From contig JAMQCK010000375.1 of the NCBI GenBank assembly GCA_024196135.1, forward strand, positions 1 through 25,549: DNA of 25,549 nt, written 5' to 3'. This DNA is from Pleurotus ostreatus/Saccharomyces cerevisiae fusant. Its lineage: Eukaryota; Opisthokonta. Below the pieces are notes generated by a model. It was not told the DNA's origin and ran no database searches. It was given only the letters and a program-made list of their open reading frames with translations. The position numbers and the translations under genes are program-made. Below, piece after piece: positions 11,024 through 20,905 of the stretch. Each line of letters opens with the position of its first letter. The first letter of the stretch is position 1.

Positions 11024-11179
11024 CATGCATCCTCCCTATAAGGATGTACCCTTCTGGCCTCTTTCGCCCTTCCCCTTGTTCTTCTGACGATCTCCCGTGT
11101 ACTTCTCGCATCCGTCCGCGCGAGGCTTCTCCATTGTTCGGCAGCGCACTGTCAGACCGATTATCTGAGCGATTCGGCC

Positions 11180-13339
11180 ATGGTCAATACGAATCCTTTT
11201 CCGCCAACGCACGGAGTCCTCGTGCCAGAAGATGTCCAATTCATCAAGGACTGGATGCCTGAGCTTTCGGTCCTGTTCGTCTTCGTCGGTGCGTGATTGC
11301 CCTCAGATCTTCTCCGGACTTCGCTAACCCTAGGTCCGTCAGGTATTCACGCGACTTTCTACATGCTATCTACGTATCTTCTACTGTGCGTGCATTTCTT
11401 AGCCCTCCTTCTGCAGGTCTTGACTAACACCGCTCTTTAGCAAAGAAGGCCTTCGCGATTCTGGCTCCCGACTCTTTCTCTTTATCTGCACGACCGCCAT
11501 GTTCCTCATCTCGCTAGCCCATTCTTCCGCTACAGTCTCGACTCCGCTCGCTGCAATGAATTTGCTCGCCATCAACACCACTGCAGAGGACATAACAAGA
11601 ATAACGGATCGAGCCGTAGCGCTCAAGATCACCGGGAATGTGCTGCTCCGAGCAAATGTGAGAACCAACTGTGTTCAGCTTTCTAGGTGATGGATGTTTA
11701 GCTGACTTGCTGATAGTTCGTCCTCAGTGATACCGTCGTAGTCTGGCGTGCGTGGATGCTTTTCCGAGGTAACAGGGTTGTACGAATCTGCCTTGCAGCA
11801 TGTTTGACTGGGACGTATCGTAAGTAACTCATTCTATTGTTCTTCCCTTACCCTCGTACTGCATCTCATGTCGTTTCTTACCATGCTGACAGTCGCCGTC
11901 GCCATCAACACTGGTTTTGCCGTCGTGCAAATATTACATCCGACTCCGGATGTAGGCAGTCATCCCGAGACTAGTTTGGAGCTCACACTCCCTTTGTTGA
12001 TCACGAATGTAACGGCGACGGGACTGATGGGATGGAAGGCTTGGTCAGTGAATACCAATGCCTGCATTTTCACCGCAAGCTAAGTCTACTGTCTGGGGCT
12101 CAGGACGCACAGGGAATACGTCTGCGACAGTTTCCTCCGCCGCAGACACAAGAGTCGCGCGGAGCTGGCTCTGCTACTACTCCTTGAATCGGGCCTAGCA
12201 TACTGTGCTATTTGGGTGAGTAAACGGCTGTTGTGATCTGTTTCTTGTGCTCCACCCTCGGGCAAGCGAGCTTATTATCTTCTTCCTAGATCTTGGTCAT
12301 GGCCGCTTCTCTCGGTGCTCTGCCTGGTCTTGAACGATCCACGCTCCTGAACACCCTCTGCAGTATCTGCGGCACGTATCCGACGTTCATCGTCATCATG
12401 GTCGGCCTGCAGCGCTCCTCCGTCGACTCCGTGCTCGCCGGCAATAGCGCGCTCGTCCCGCTCACCCCAGGCCGGTGGAGTGGCGCTTCGACAAGCATGA
12501 GCGCGGGGCTGAAGGCCAAGTTCTTGTGGAGGGAGAGGGAGAATCTGTACGGCACCAACGGCAACGGCGAAGGACAAAACGCCGACGAACAGTACTCCGC
12601 CTTCGTGATGCCGATGTCGCCGACGAGGCAGTCAGGGCCGTTCGCGATCCCGCCGGCGAGGCCGACAACGTCGAGGAAGCAGATGCCGACCAAGAGGGCG
12701 TCGTCGCCGCCGGATGCGCCGGCGTTTGGGAGGTTGGTCAAGGTGCCGGAGAGGTCATCGTCGTTGGTTCCCTCAATGGGCTCACCGGGCGCCTCGATGG
12801 TGTCTCCGACCGTTTCTCCGGCGCTCTATGGCATGACCTCGTCACCGAAGTACGGTTCGCCGATCCCTCGTGCGGCCTTGTCCCCGAGCCCGACGTTCTC
12901 GGCTCTGGACCCGATGAGCGACGTACCGCTGATGTCCTCGGCCTATGGTGGCTACTCGAGGCAGATAAGCTACGGCGGGCACTCGAGATCGTCGAGCGAC
13001 GCGCCTCTATTGGGGCCGGGCAATGGAATGCACTCGAGATCCTCGAGTGATGCGCCGCTGCTGGGCTCGTTCAACGACAACCGTAATTCCATGGAGGAAA
13101 CCAGCTTCCTCGACATGGCGAGCTCCGATGGCGGACACACGTCGACGCCCGCCAGCCGATTCGTCGAATTCCCGACCCCCGCGCCCACGTCCGCAAGACC
13201 CGACTTCCCCGAGGCGAGCGCGCGGAAGGACACCTACCGGCTCTCGTACCCAACGATGGCATGGACGGACAGTCCTCGTGCGTCGGTGAAGGATAGCAAG
13301 AAGGGCTTTGTGCAATTGAGTACGGTGGATGAGGCGTAA
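11180..13339 (+). CDS. Seven-transmembrane protein with long Ser/Pro-rich tail (receptor-like, family not identified)
   Basis: Exons: 11180-11288, 11343-11385, 11441-11657, 11717-11819, 11893-12043, 12104-12215, 12290-13339; 594 residues. Seven hydrophobic helices lie in residues ~20-287; the last begins near SICGTYPTFIVIMVGL. There is no signal peptide. This layout resembles a large basidiomycete class of 7-TM proteins often called GPCR-like; I recognise no ligand or G-protein motif, so receptor function is only a possibility. Residues ~290-594 form a cytoplasmic-type tail rich in Ser, Pro and Gly with phosphorylation-like RSSSD sites. It contains a perfect 12-residue repeat HSRSSSDAPLLG at residues 476-487 and 493-504 and a degenerate YGG-containing copy before them. 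The start ATG is chosen because it gives a short acidic N-terminus just before helix 1. Confidence 0.8.
12980..13066 (+). repeat. 36-nt coding repeat in the tail of the 7-TM protein
   Basis: Two in-frame copies, 12980-13015 and 13031-13066, both encode HSRSSSDAPLLG. The DNA copies differ at several third-codon positions while the protein is identical. The stretch is rich in CTCGAG sites. Confidence 0.85.
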
Positions 13340-13867
13340 ATGATGCCGAAGAAATGGGTTTGGGGATTGTCAACGTGCAAGGGTGAAATATGGATTCTCG
13401 GCTGCTGTTGAACTGCAGCTTTGTTTGTACCAGTGTCCGGTGTGACGAGATTATTACAGCTGTGAACGAGTTTATGATAGAATGATTTGCATTATGACCG
13501 TGACTTCAACAAGGGAAGCCGGATGTGGCGCTCACAGACACGGATATCGGACAGACATACACCGTCAACAAAAACTCGAGTATAAGAAGAATCAAGAGTA
13601 GCTACAGACCTGCGCAAGCGACGCATCCAAGTGAGGTTCGGCAAGTCTTATCTGTCGACGCAAGTCAGCAGCACGCGAGCGACGCGGTCACAGTTGAAGT
13701 TCGCGTCACGGCGCCACAGAAGCTCGGCTCCCGGACCGAAGCTTGCACGTGTTTGGCATCGCGCGTGGGCGCGGTGTTATTGTGGGCGTGGTGATCTTGC
13801 GGCTTGCATTGTACTCTTCAGACACTCAAAGAGGCCGCAAAGCTCGGCCAGCTTGCTCCCGACCACC
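13340..13867. other. Intergenic: 7-TM 3' flank and F-box gene promoter
   Basis: About 530 bases between same-strand genes. The frame of F-box exon 1 is open upstream to an ATG at 13631, but that extension is Arg/Ser-rich and unlike the family, so I leave it outside the gene. No clear TATA box was found. Confidence 0.45.
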
Positions 13868-16800
13868 ATGAAGTACAAGAGCATGCTACTCCCCAAGGAC
13901 CCCCTTCTGGCTTTACCCACGGAACTCGTCTGCCAGATCCTGGAGTACCTCGATGTCAGCGATCTGCTCGCCTGCAGCCTGGTGCGTGGTCCGTTGCGAT
14001 TAATACAGCTTCCCCCATGCTTATAGACGCTCTGCGTCTCTCCACAGGTAACTAGACACATGCGCCGCGTTATCTTGCACTCTGCGCCCCTGCAGTACTC
14101 GATCGAGCTCGCAAAATCGCGCATGGCGTCTACGCCCTCGGCATCAGCGCTCTCTACAGCCTCCCGCCTCAACATGTTGCGGACCCGCGAGCAGGCGTGG
14201 CGTGGCCTCAGATGGTCCGCGCGCCACCGAATAACGCTACCGCCTACTGGCCCGATCTACGAATTCATCGGAGGCATATACGGCAACGGGCAGGAGGACG
14301 AGAACAGAGTGACGTCCACCATCTCCTTCTTCGAGCTCCCGACGCAAGTGAAGGGGAGGACGATGCCTGCGCACCCGCGCGTGTGGACGCACCCGATGGG
14401 CACGTTGTCGATCGTAGATTTTACGCTGGACCCGACGCACGACTTGCTTGCCCTCGTTGCGTCGGCGAGTCCCCCGTAAGTAATATATATCGATGGGGGG
14501 ACGAGAGTACTGACAATACTGCAGGTCAGCCTACCTGTACGAGATACACTTGCGCTCGCTCTCGACGAACGAGCCGCACCCCATGGCCCAACAACCTATC
14601 CTGAGCTGCCTCAAGCGCCCCAACGGGAACAACATGGTCTTCGAGAGCGCTGGTGCGGTCCGTATACAAGTTTCGGGCGACCAGATCGCCCTCCTTCTGC
14701 GCCAGACTCCGGGCATGGGCTCCCACCTGAATATCTGGAATTGGAAGCGGGGCGCGGATCGACATGTGCGTTCTTTGCCAGCCGCCATACACAGTGGCAC
14801 TGTGTCGTTCATCTACTGATATTGTTGCGCAGATCAGCTTCTCCGTCACCGACGGCATCGAAGACTTCACCTTCCTCTCCGACGAGGCCTTCCTCCTAGT
14901 CCGCCCGAAGGGCTCCTTCGAGACCTACTCCTTCGATCTCGACCTCCCGCACACTCCCCCACCGCCACCCCACTCCGGCGCGCATACATCCACCAATTCG
15001 TCCGGCGATCTAGAGCTCCGGGCTACGTACCTCTTCCCGCCCCTCAACACCCACCACACCTACTGGTACATCACGATGAGCAGCAATCCGTCCGCGGGCT
15101 ATCGACCGGCCGCACATGCGCCACACACATCATCCAGCACTTCACCTTCCGCCCACCCTCCGTGGAAGTCAGCCTCATCCTCTGCCAAGCAAGACGCACC
15201 CCCTCAGCAAGCACCCGCGTTCGAGCAGATACCGATCGACGATCTTTCTTCGCCCTTCTTTATCCCGCCTTCAGAGTCGAGTCCATTCGTAATCCCATCC
15301 TCCGACTCCTCCCCGCCATCGGACTCGAATACATTGCCTCGACCCCCATCCCCCACGCCCGCCGACGAAGCAGCCTCACGGTCGTACTATCCGCGCCCGG
15401 ACGACCGCATACACTCGTGTTGTGTGTACACGACGTCGCTCTTTCCAGTTCTTGAAGCGTTGGCACCCAACCAGGCTGCCGCACAAGCCATCGCCGCTGG
15501 AAATATTAACCTCCCCGCAGGCGCCGCTGGGAATGCCAACGCCAATGTCGGTGGTCCAGCGAACGCCAACGCAAACGCCAACGTTAATGGTGTCGCCGCC
15601 CCAGCCCCCGACCCCCCTGGCGCCCACCGCCAACACGTCCACTCCTTCGTTTTCTTCGTCAACCTCCGCTTCTTCCTGCGCGACCTACAGAACATGGACG
15701 CGGAGCGCGAGCGGGAGCTCGCGGAGGCGCGTGCGCGTGAGGAGTGGGAGAGGCAGGCGGTGGCGAGGGCGCGGGCGGCGGAGGCGAGGGCACGGGCGGC
15801 GGACGCGGAGAAGAGGCACATCCAGGAGAAGAAGAGGAAAAGGGCCCAGGAGGAGAAGAGGCGGCAGGCGGAGGAGGTCGGGAGGAGACAGGGGGTGGAG
15901 GCGACAAGGAATATGGATTTGGACGCGGAGAGAAAGATGGAGGTAGACGCGAGCCCGAGGCAGGTGCGCGTCAGCAGGCAGGGGTCGGAGGAGAAACGAA
16001 GTACGGTGCGGGGAAGCCGGGAGAGGGCGGACAGGATACATGCGCAGAGGGTGGTGAGGGCAGAGAGGCAGAAGGCGCGGAGGCAGCAGATGGAGGTGGC
16101 GGACGGGTTTGCGGATGGGGCTGGTGGGCTTGCGAATCCGGCGAATGTGCTAGCGAGTTCGAGTGTGGCGAACGGGCTTGCAAGCTCGAGTGCGCTGAGG
16201 GCCGGCTCGCCGATGAGGGAGGATAGTCCTTCGTCGACAGTGGCGGAGGCGTCGACATCGAGGCCGTCGTCCTCGATGTCGGCACGTGCTTCATCGTCGT
16301 CGGCTTCGGCGCAGGCTTCATCGTCATTGCGTTCAAGAGCATTATTACGACCGCCTACGCCTCCATGGATGTCGACAGCGCAGTGGACACCTCCGCCAAC
16401 GCCGGCTACAGCAACTTCTGCAGTGCCAGCAGTCGGACCCTCTGCAGCGATTGATCCACTCGCGATGTTGGCGGACGTTGCCGTAGCTTCAACGTCGACT
16501 GGACCACCATCTGTTACTGCGGGAGACCCGCCGTCGCCTTTTCTGACGTCGACCGGCACGCATACAACACCTGCCCATCCAATGCACTGGCCGGTCAATC
16601 CGCCGACACCGCAACCATTCGCCTGGCCCATACAGCCCTCATTGCCGCCTCCGACGTTGCCGACGATGCCTCAAGCGCTTTTCGCCACCATGCCGCAGAC
16701 CCTGCTGCCCCAATCGCAGTCGTTCCATACTGCACCGGCGACCCTGCAACCAGTGCCACCAGTGCTACCATCATTGGCTTCTCTGTCGTCGACGACATTC

Positions 16801-17661
16801 GGGCAGCCTGCTGGTTCCATTCACTTACCGCCCCCGCAAGCCCATACTCATGTCCAGCCCGTTGGCCCGGTCATGTTACCGCCTGCCTTCGCCCCAGCTC
16901 CCGCCCACGGCCTTCCACCTCCCCATCTACTCACCTTGCGACCCTTATCCGTCCCCGTAGCTCGCCGGCGCAGACCGCGCGTCCACGCCTGGAGCTCCTG
17001 GGGCCCTCCGAACACACGCTGGTTCCGCGAGTGCCTCAGCACGGACTGGCAGCACGCGATTTACGGGCTGCGCGCCATCGACAGCGTCCGCATCCAGCCC
17101 GTCACGAACGGCCTTGCGTTCCCCGACCCAGCGACGTTTGCGCTGGAGGACCACGCGACGCCACCGTCGCTGAGGATGCGGGGGCTGGAGATCGTGCCGC
17201 CGGATGGGGAGGATGATTTGGCGGTGCTGCAGGGGCTGGAGCAGCCGAGGAAGCAGAGGCATCTGCGCCTAAGGGACTTCAATCCGTACTTCGTCAACCA
17301 TCCGGAGCTGGCGGAAGGGGATTGGGGGTTGGATGTGGTGGTGGGCGACAACAAGTCAAGACCCCGTTGGCGTGCGGCGCGTGTGGTGAAGGACCCGTCG
17401 TACACATCGTCGCGCGGCGTGTTTAGGGAGGATGTGAGGAGTGAGTTGCCGTATGTGGAGGTGATCAGCGAGGAGGCGTTCGACGTCACGGACGTTATGA
17501 TGGACGACTGTAGGATATTGTTGTTGACGGTGAGTTTCTTGGGTTTTATCCTCCAGTCTTCTTGTTCCTTATCGAAAACCATGACTTATACTATTTTCTA
17601 GATTCAAGGCCAGCGTGGCGGACTAAATAAGCTTAAGGGGATCGACGTGTTGACGATGTAG
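13868..17661 (+). CDS. F-box protein with large coiled-coil and Ser/Pro-rich insertion
   Basis: Likely substrate adaptor of an SCF ubiquitin ligase. Exons: 13868-13981, 14048-14475, 14525-14765, 14833-17529, 17602-17661; 1179 residues. The F-box is at residues ~9-45 (DPLLALPTELVCQILEYLDV, then LLACSLVTRHMRRVI across intron 1). Residues ~50-460 resemble the substrate-side region of basidiomycete F-box proteins (YLFPPLNTHHTYWYITMSS; SYYPRPDDRIHSCCVYTT). HSFVFFVNLRFFL follows near 530. After it comes an Arg/Glu/Ala coiled coil (~548-625) and a Ser/Pro/Ala-rich stretch (~697-970). The family then resumes with WSSWGPPNTRWF (~982), CLSTDWQHAIYGLR and, across the last intron, a conserved-looking end GIDVLTM. 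Exon 4 is 2.7 kb without a stop, so the insert is translated as read unless introns are hidden in it. The substrate is unknown. Confidence 0.82.
15487..15600 (+). repeat. Asn-Ala coding microsatellite in the F-box gene
   Basis: This segment of exon 4 encodes repeated NANANV/GNANANVGGPA runs from AACGCC-type hexamers. It is low-complexity and probably length-variable between strains. Confidence 0.7.
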
Positions 17662-17858
17662 GTGGATGGATGGATATATGGGTGGTCTAGTGTTACAATG
17701 TTGAAGGGAAAGCGAGGGGAGGATGTGAAGAAAGTTCGTGGTGTAATTGTGTATCTCGCGCTATAGCCTTCGACGAGCGCGACCGTGCTATCGCAAAGCT
17801 TTCACGACCTGCATGATCGGCGGCGAGAGGATATGGGCACGATGACGCGAGTGTGCAT

Positions 17859-18092
17859 CTACCAGTCGCTCGAGCCTGCTTGACGCTCGCCGAGAAACTC
17901 GTCGCGTACAGCCAGTCGGGACTCGCCTCCGACCTTGACCGGCTTGAGCTCGCGTCGAACACCGACCTGGAGAGCTTGTCAGAGCTGTGATACACAGAAC
18001 CAGGTACGTGGACGTACAGCGACGGGGGAGGCTGTGACAGCCGGCAAGACGAGAGCGATCGCAAGGATCAAGCTGCCGCGGAAGAACTGCAT
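17859..18092 (-). CDS. Candidate small secreted peptide, two exons
   Basis: Exons 18092-18018 and 17966-17859 join across a 51-nt intron with donor GTACGT, a CTGAC branch site and acceptor CTCCAG, exactly the local intron type. The product is 60 residues. Residues 1-~21 are a good signal peptide (MQFFRGSLILAIALVLPAV, cleavage after TA likely). The remaining ~38 residues are charged, lack Cys and contain a dibasic RR at residues 29-30 that a Kex2-type protease could cut. It lies tail-to-tail with the F-box gene and has a TATA-like box and paired CCAAT boxes about 200-290 bases upstream. I do not recognise the family. The unspliced frame hits a stop or loses sense, which supports the intron. 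A longer or alternative 3' end cannot be excluded. Confidence 0.5.
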
Positions 18093-18817
18093 GGCGTGTA
18101 GTATAGTCGTGTGTCGTTCGAGGTAGGCTTTGCAGGCGGACTCGATGAGCGATCAGGCGGCAGCTGAACTTAGTTCTTGAGCTCGGGCGCCGACAGCAGA
18201 AAAAGTGCAGGGCACGACGTACCCAGTGGAGAAGAGAGCGGGTATGTGACGGGCAGAGTCAAGGAATTGGGGGCGTCAGGCGCGCATCCCACGTATATGT
18301 ATACCTGCTGCGCCCCATGGAGGGTGCGGGGCGTCCCCATGCGCACTGCGCCAATTCGCAGTGGTGTCGCGCCAATGCGCAGCATTGAGGTGGTGCGCGT
18401 TGTGGGAGGCGCGCCTCTAGGTTCTCACGGCGGCTGGCAGTTGGGATCTAGCCCTCTATCTACATCCTCGCCATCAAAAGCCAGCTGTCACTTTTGAGGA
18501 CCCTCGGTACACGAATGACGGTCTTGAGTCGTTGGGCGACGTCGAGGCTGGCGCACGTGTTGTATAGAGAGAGGTCCAATTGTGGGTGTGTATAGGCGCT
18601 TGTCACGTGTCGCTGTTTGTTCGTTCGGATTTTATGGCCAACTGCCGTATGCGGCTTCCGCGTATATGCCAGGATATACTGTTGTACATTGATTTTTACT
18701 TCCTCGTACCAGAATCCTCGTTCTATCAGCTATGCAACCCATCGTGCTAAAGAGTCCTTCCTTGCACTGGCAGCCTCGTCGCCCCAATCCAGACCGTTTT
18801 CATTAACGGGAGGAACG
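18093..18817. other. Intergenic between the small peptide gene and the SDS23-like gene
   Basis: About 725 bases between two minus-strand genes. The left half carries the putative promoter described above. The right half should hold the SDS23-like 3' UTR. No further gene is supported. Confidence 0.5.
18291..18382 (-). promoter_or_regulatory. Putative core promoter of the small secreted peptide: TATA-like box and two CCAAT boxes
   Basis: Reading the minus strand, TATACATATACG lies at about 18291-18303. About 45-80 bases further upstream two near-identical 14-mers occur: GCGCCAATTCGCAG (18348-18361) and GCGCCAATGCGCAG (18369-18382), 21 bases apart. CCAAT is seen on the plus strand, but the box works in either orientation. 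The leader to the ATG would be about 170 nt. Confidence 0.4.
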
Positions 18818-20561
18818 CTACATCAAGGGACTTCGTCCTGCTCTACTGCCGGACCGTGAGCCGCTGGAGACCGATGATGCGCGCCTCTGCCGTTTCATCG
18901 TTGTGGGATCCACGTTCGGCAACTTCGCCAGATGGGCGAACAGGGAGAGGACTGGCGTTGTGGCAGAACCGGTTAAAAGAGTGAAAGTCAAAGTGGGAGA
19001 CTATGTCAGCGCCTGACGACGGAAGTGACGAACAGCCTATAACGTACCGTCGACGATCGACACCAAGCCATGAAGGATGCCGCCTGTCTCCACGAAGATG
19101 CGATGGGCGTTCGCTGCGGAGAACGTGGGTAAGAGAGAACGGGAAACGACGGATAAGCGTACTAGCAAGGAGCTTCTGGATCACAAAGTCGAGAGTGCTA
19201 GACGAGGAAACGGAGTAGACTGCGACGGGTTAGTGAACGGGCAAAAGCGCTAAGAAAGCGCCAGGGATAGACCTACCAGGATATCGCTCTTCGCCATCTT
19301 CTGCGCCGTAAGGTTCCTATGGCACTGGTATCAACGGCCATTTAAAAGGAAAGTAGTATGTCATACCCTAGCGAGCTTGATGAACTCGTGAATTGGCATT
19401 GACAATGCTTGATTGGACCCCGCAGGGACGACGATCTACTCGAGCAATGAGTCCTAGATAAAGGCCCGAAACAAAAGACTGGACCTTGCCAATATCCGTC
19501 ACGCTGATCGCGCTATGCAGTGCCTTCCTCTCTAGGTCGTCAATGACAGCGACGCTCGACACGCCTTCCTCGCTCATTAGTTTCATGGCATCGAGGACGA
19601 CGTCTGTCGTCTTGCAGTGAATTATGGCGTCGAACATGTGCAGAGAGGTGAGAGGAAGCTCCCGGAGAGAGCTTGCCATGAAAGGCTCGAGCGCGCGCGT
19701 TTTTGTGGCAAAGTCCTGTAGCCAAGAGAGCAGGCGGCCGTCGGACACCATGCCTGCGAAGTCGGACCAGTCTTCCGACCGGACGAATACTGTGGGAGTA
19801 AAGGTAAAACTTGAGTAATTACACAAAGTAATCCACCTACTCACCGCGGTGCGCGCCACGGGAGAATACCTGAAGCAGGTCTACGACGTTGGCGTCGTAT
19901 GCAACTACCTCGAGTGGGTTCTTCTCAGATATATCTGCGAGAGTCGGCCTTGCTCGATGAGGAAGATTCAGCAGACTTACTGCTGACCAGCCTCACAGGA
20001 ACTGAGCCTGCGCGCGCTGCGTTCACGACTTTCTCGACGCGAGGAGAAGCATGCAATTCTTCCTGAGTATACGTATGATTAGTTGCAGCAATCGTGAGAA
20101 ATGCATTGACGTCGGAAAACTGGTGAAGAAATTCAGTGCCTCTGCTCTGACTTGAAGGACTCTACGCACGTCAAAGAGACCGGAGAACGGGTGTGACGGG
20201 TCGGAGGACTCGACCACGAGGCATGGGAGGTTAGAAGCGAGAAGTTTCTGAGGAGTGAAACTTGATTAGCGCGCAAAGGAGTAGTGTTATTGTGACCGAC
20301 ATCGCAAGCCTCCTCAACAGAAGCGTTGGCGTCTATCTTGACAAGGGACGCCTCCATCAGGTCTGTACGCATTGCTTAAGTTAGGGTTATGTCGTCTCTG
20401 ATAAAGAACCAACCTCTCGCCAGTACCCCTTCCCATTGCTTCAACCACTCGTCAGAATGGAATTGTTGAAGGGAATCCGGAGATTGAGAGGCCGGAGGCG
20501 GACTCGTATATTGCGGAGGGCTGGTATATGACTGCGAAAGCCGACGTTCGGAGGAGCTCAT
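18818..20561 (-). CDS. SDS23: SDS23-like CBS-domain protein
   Basis: Fungal relative of fission yeast Sds23 and budding yeast Sds23/24: CBS-repeat proteins that restrain PP2A/PP6-type phosphatases and tie cell-cycle progression to nutrient state. Eleven exons in transcript order: 20561-20414, 20362-20301, 20247-20170, 20119-19981, 19934-19845, 19789-19485, 19435-19367, 19316-19277, 19219-19163, 19113-19048, 18951-18818. Introns are 46-57 nt except the last (96). The product is 395 residues. Residues 1-32 are Ser/Pro/Gln-rich. CBS-type stretches follow: SVEEACDKLLASNLPCLVVE, HPFSGLFDFSDVNAFL, GAHRVFVRS, DVVLDAMKLMSEEGVSSVAV with SVTDIGK, and STLDFVIQKLLATNAHRIFV. The end reads VDVLSLFAHLAKLPNVDP and a basic Ser-rich tail with RRASS. 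The family's own order of motifs fixed the joins. The Snf4/AMPK-gamma family is the alternative; the tail favours SDS23. Confidence 0.85.
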
Positions 20562-20905
20562 GGTCGCTATCTCGCAGAGCTAGTAGCCTTGCTTTAGGAC
20601 GGCACACTCGACAAGATGATGGCAGGAGGAGGAGCTAGTCGGTGGATCCGAGGGCGCTCCATCGGGCCGAGGCTCGACCCCGTGATGCACGTTCATATTC
20701 GTGTGACAATCTCTGTGTCACAGTTCGATATGCCTTCAAAAGGCATTCAAGCTCACGTATGTAGGATTTCATTCAAAAAATACCACGCATCTCAGCATAT
20801 GCACCAAAAAATAGCTTGGTATAGACGAACATCCAGATAAAGTCCTTTGAGAGGCTGAGACATCAAAAAGAGAGACGCTAAGGCTATTGAGTATACGAGA
20901 ACTCT
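20562..20905. other. Intergenic: SDS23-like promoter and tannase 3' flank
   Basis: About 340 bases between two minus-strand genes. A short inverted CTGTGTCACAG-like sequence lies near 20712. I found no TATA box that clearly belongs to the SDS23-like gene and no other feature. Confidence 0.4.

Larger units (their letters stand above)
10487..11179. other. Intergenic: 3' UTR with short repeats, then promoter of the 7-TM gene
   Basis: About 690 bases. The first 70 carry a 22-bp direct repeat (listed separately). The right part has CATATAAG at 11016-11023 and CTATAAGG near 11036. Overlapping open frames of up to 138 codons (10565-11087) are Arg/Pro/Ser-rich and show no recognisable domain. Confidence 0.5.

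Noticed and set aside
13631..13867. N-terminal extension of the F-box protein
   Set aside because: Although in frame, it is Arg/Ser-rich and the ATG at 13868 sits just before the F-box, as usual in this family.
18952..19047. Shorter last intron of the SDS23-like gene using the GACATAG acceptor
   Set aside because: The resulting C-terminus loses the family's VLSLFAxL and basic Ser-rich tail; the 96-nt intron restores both.
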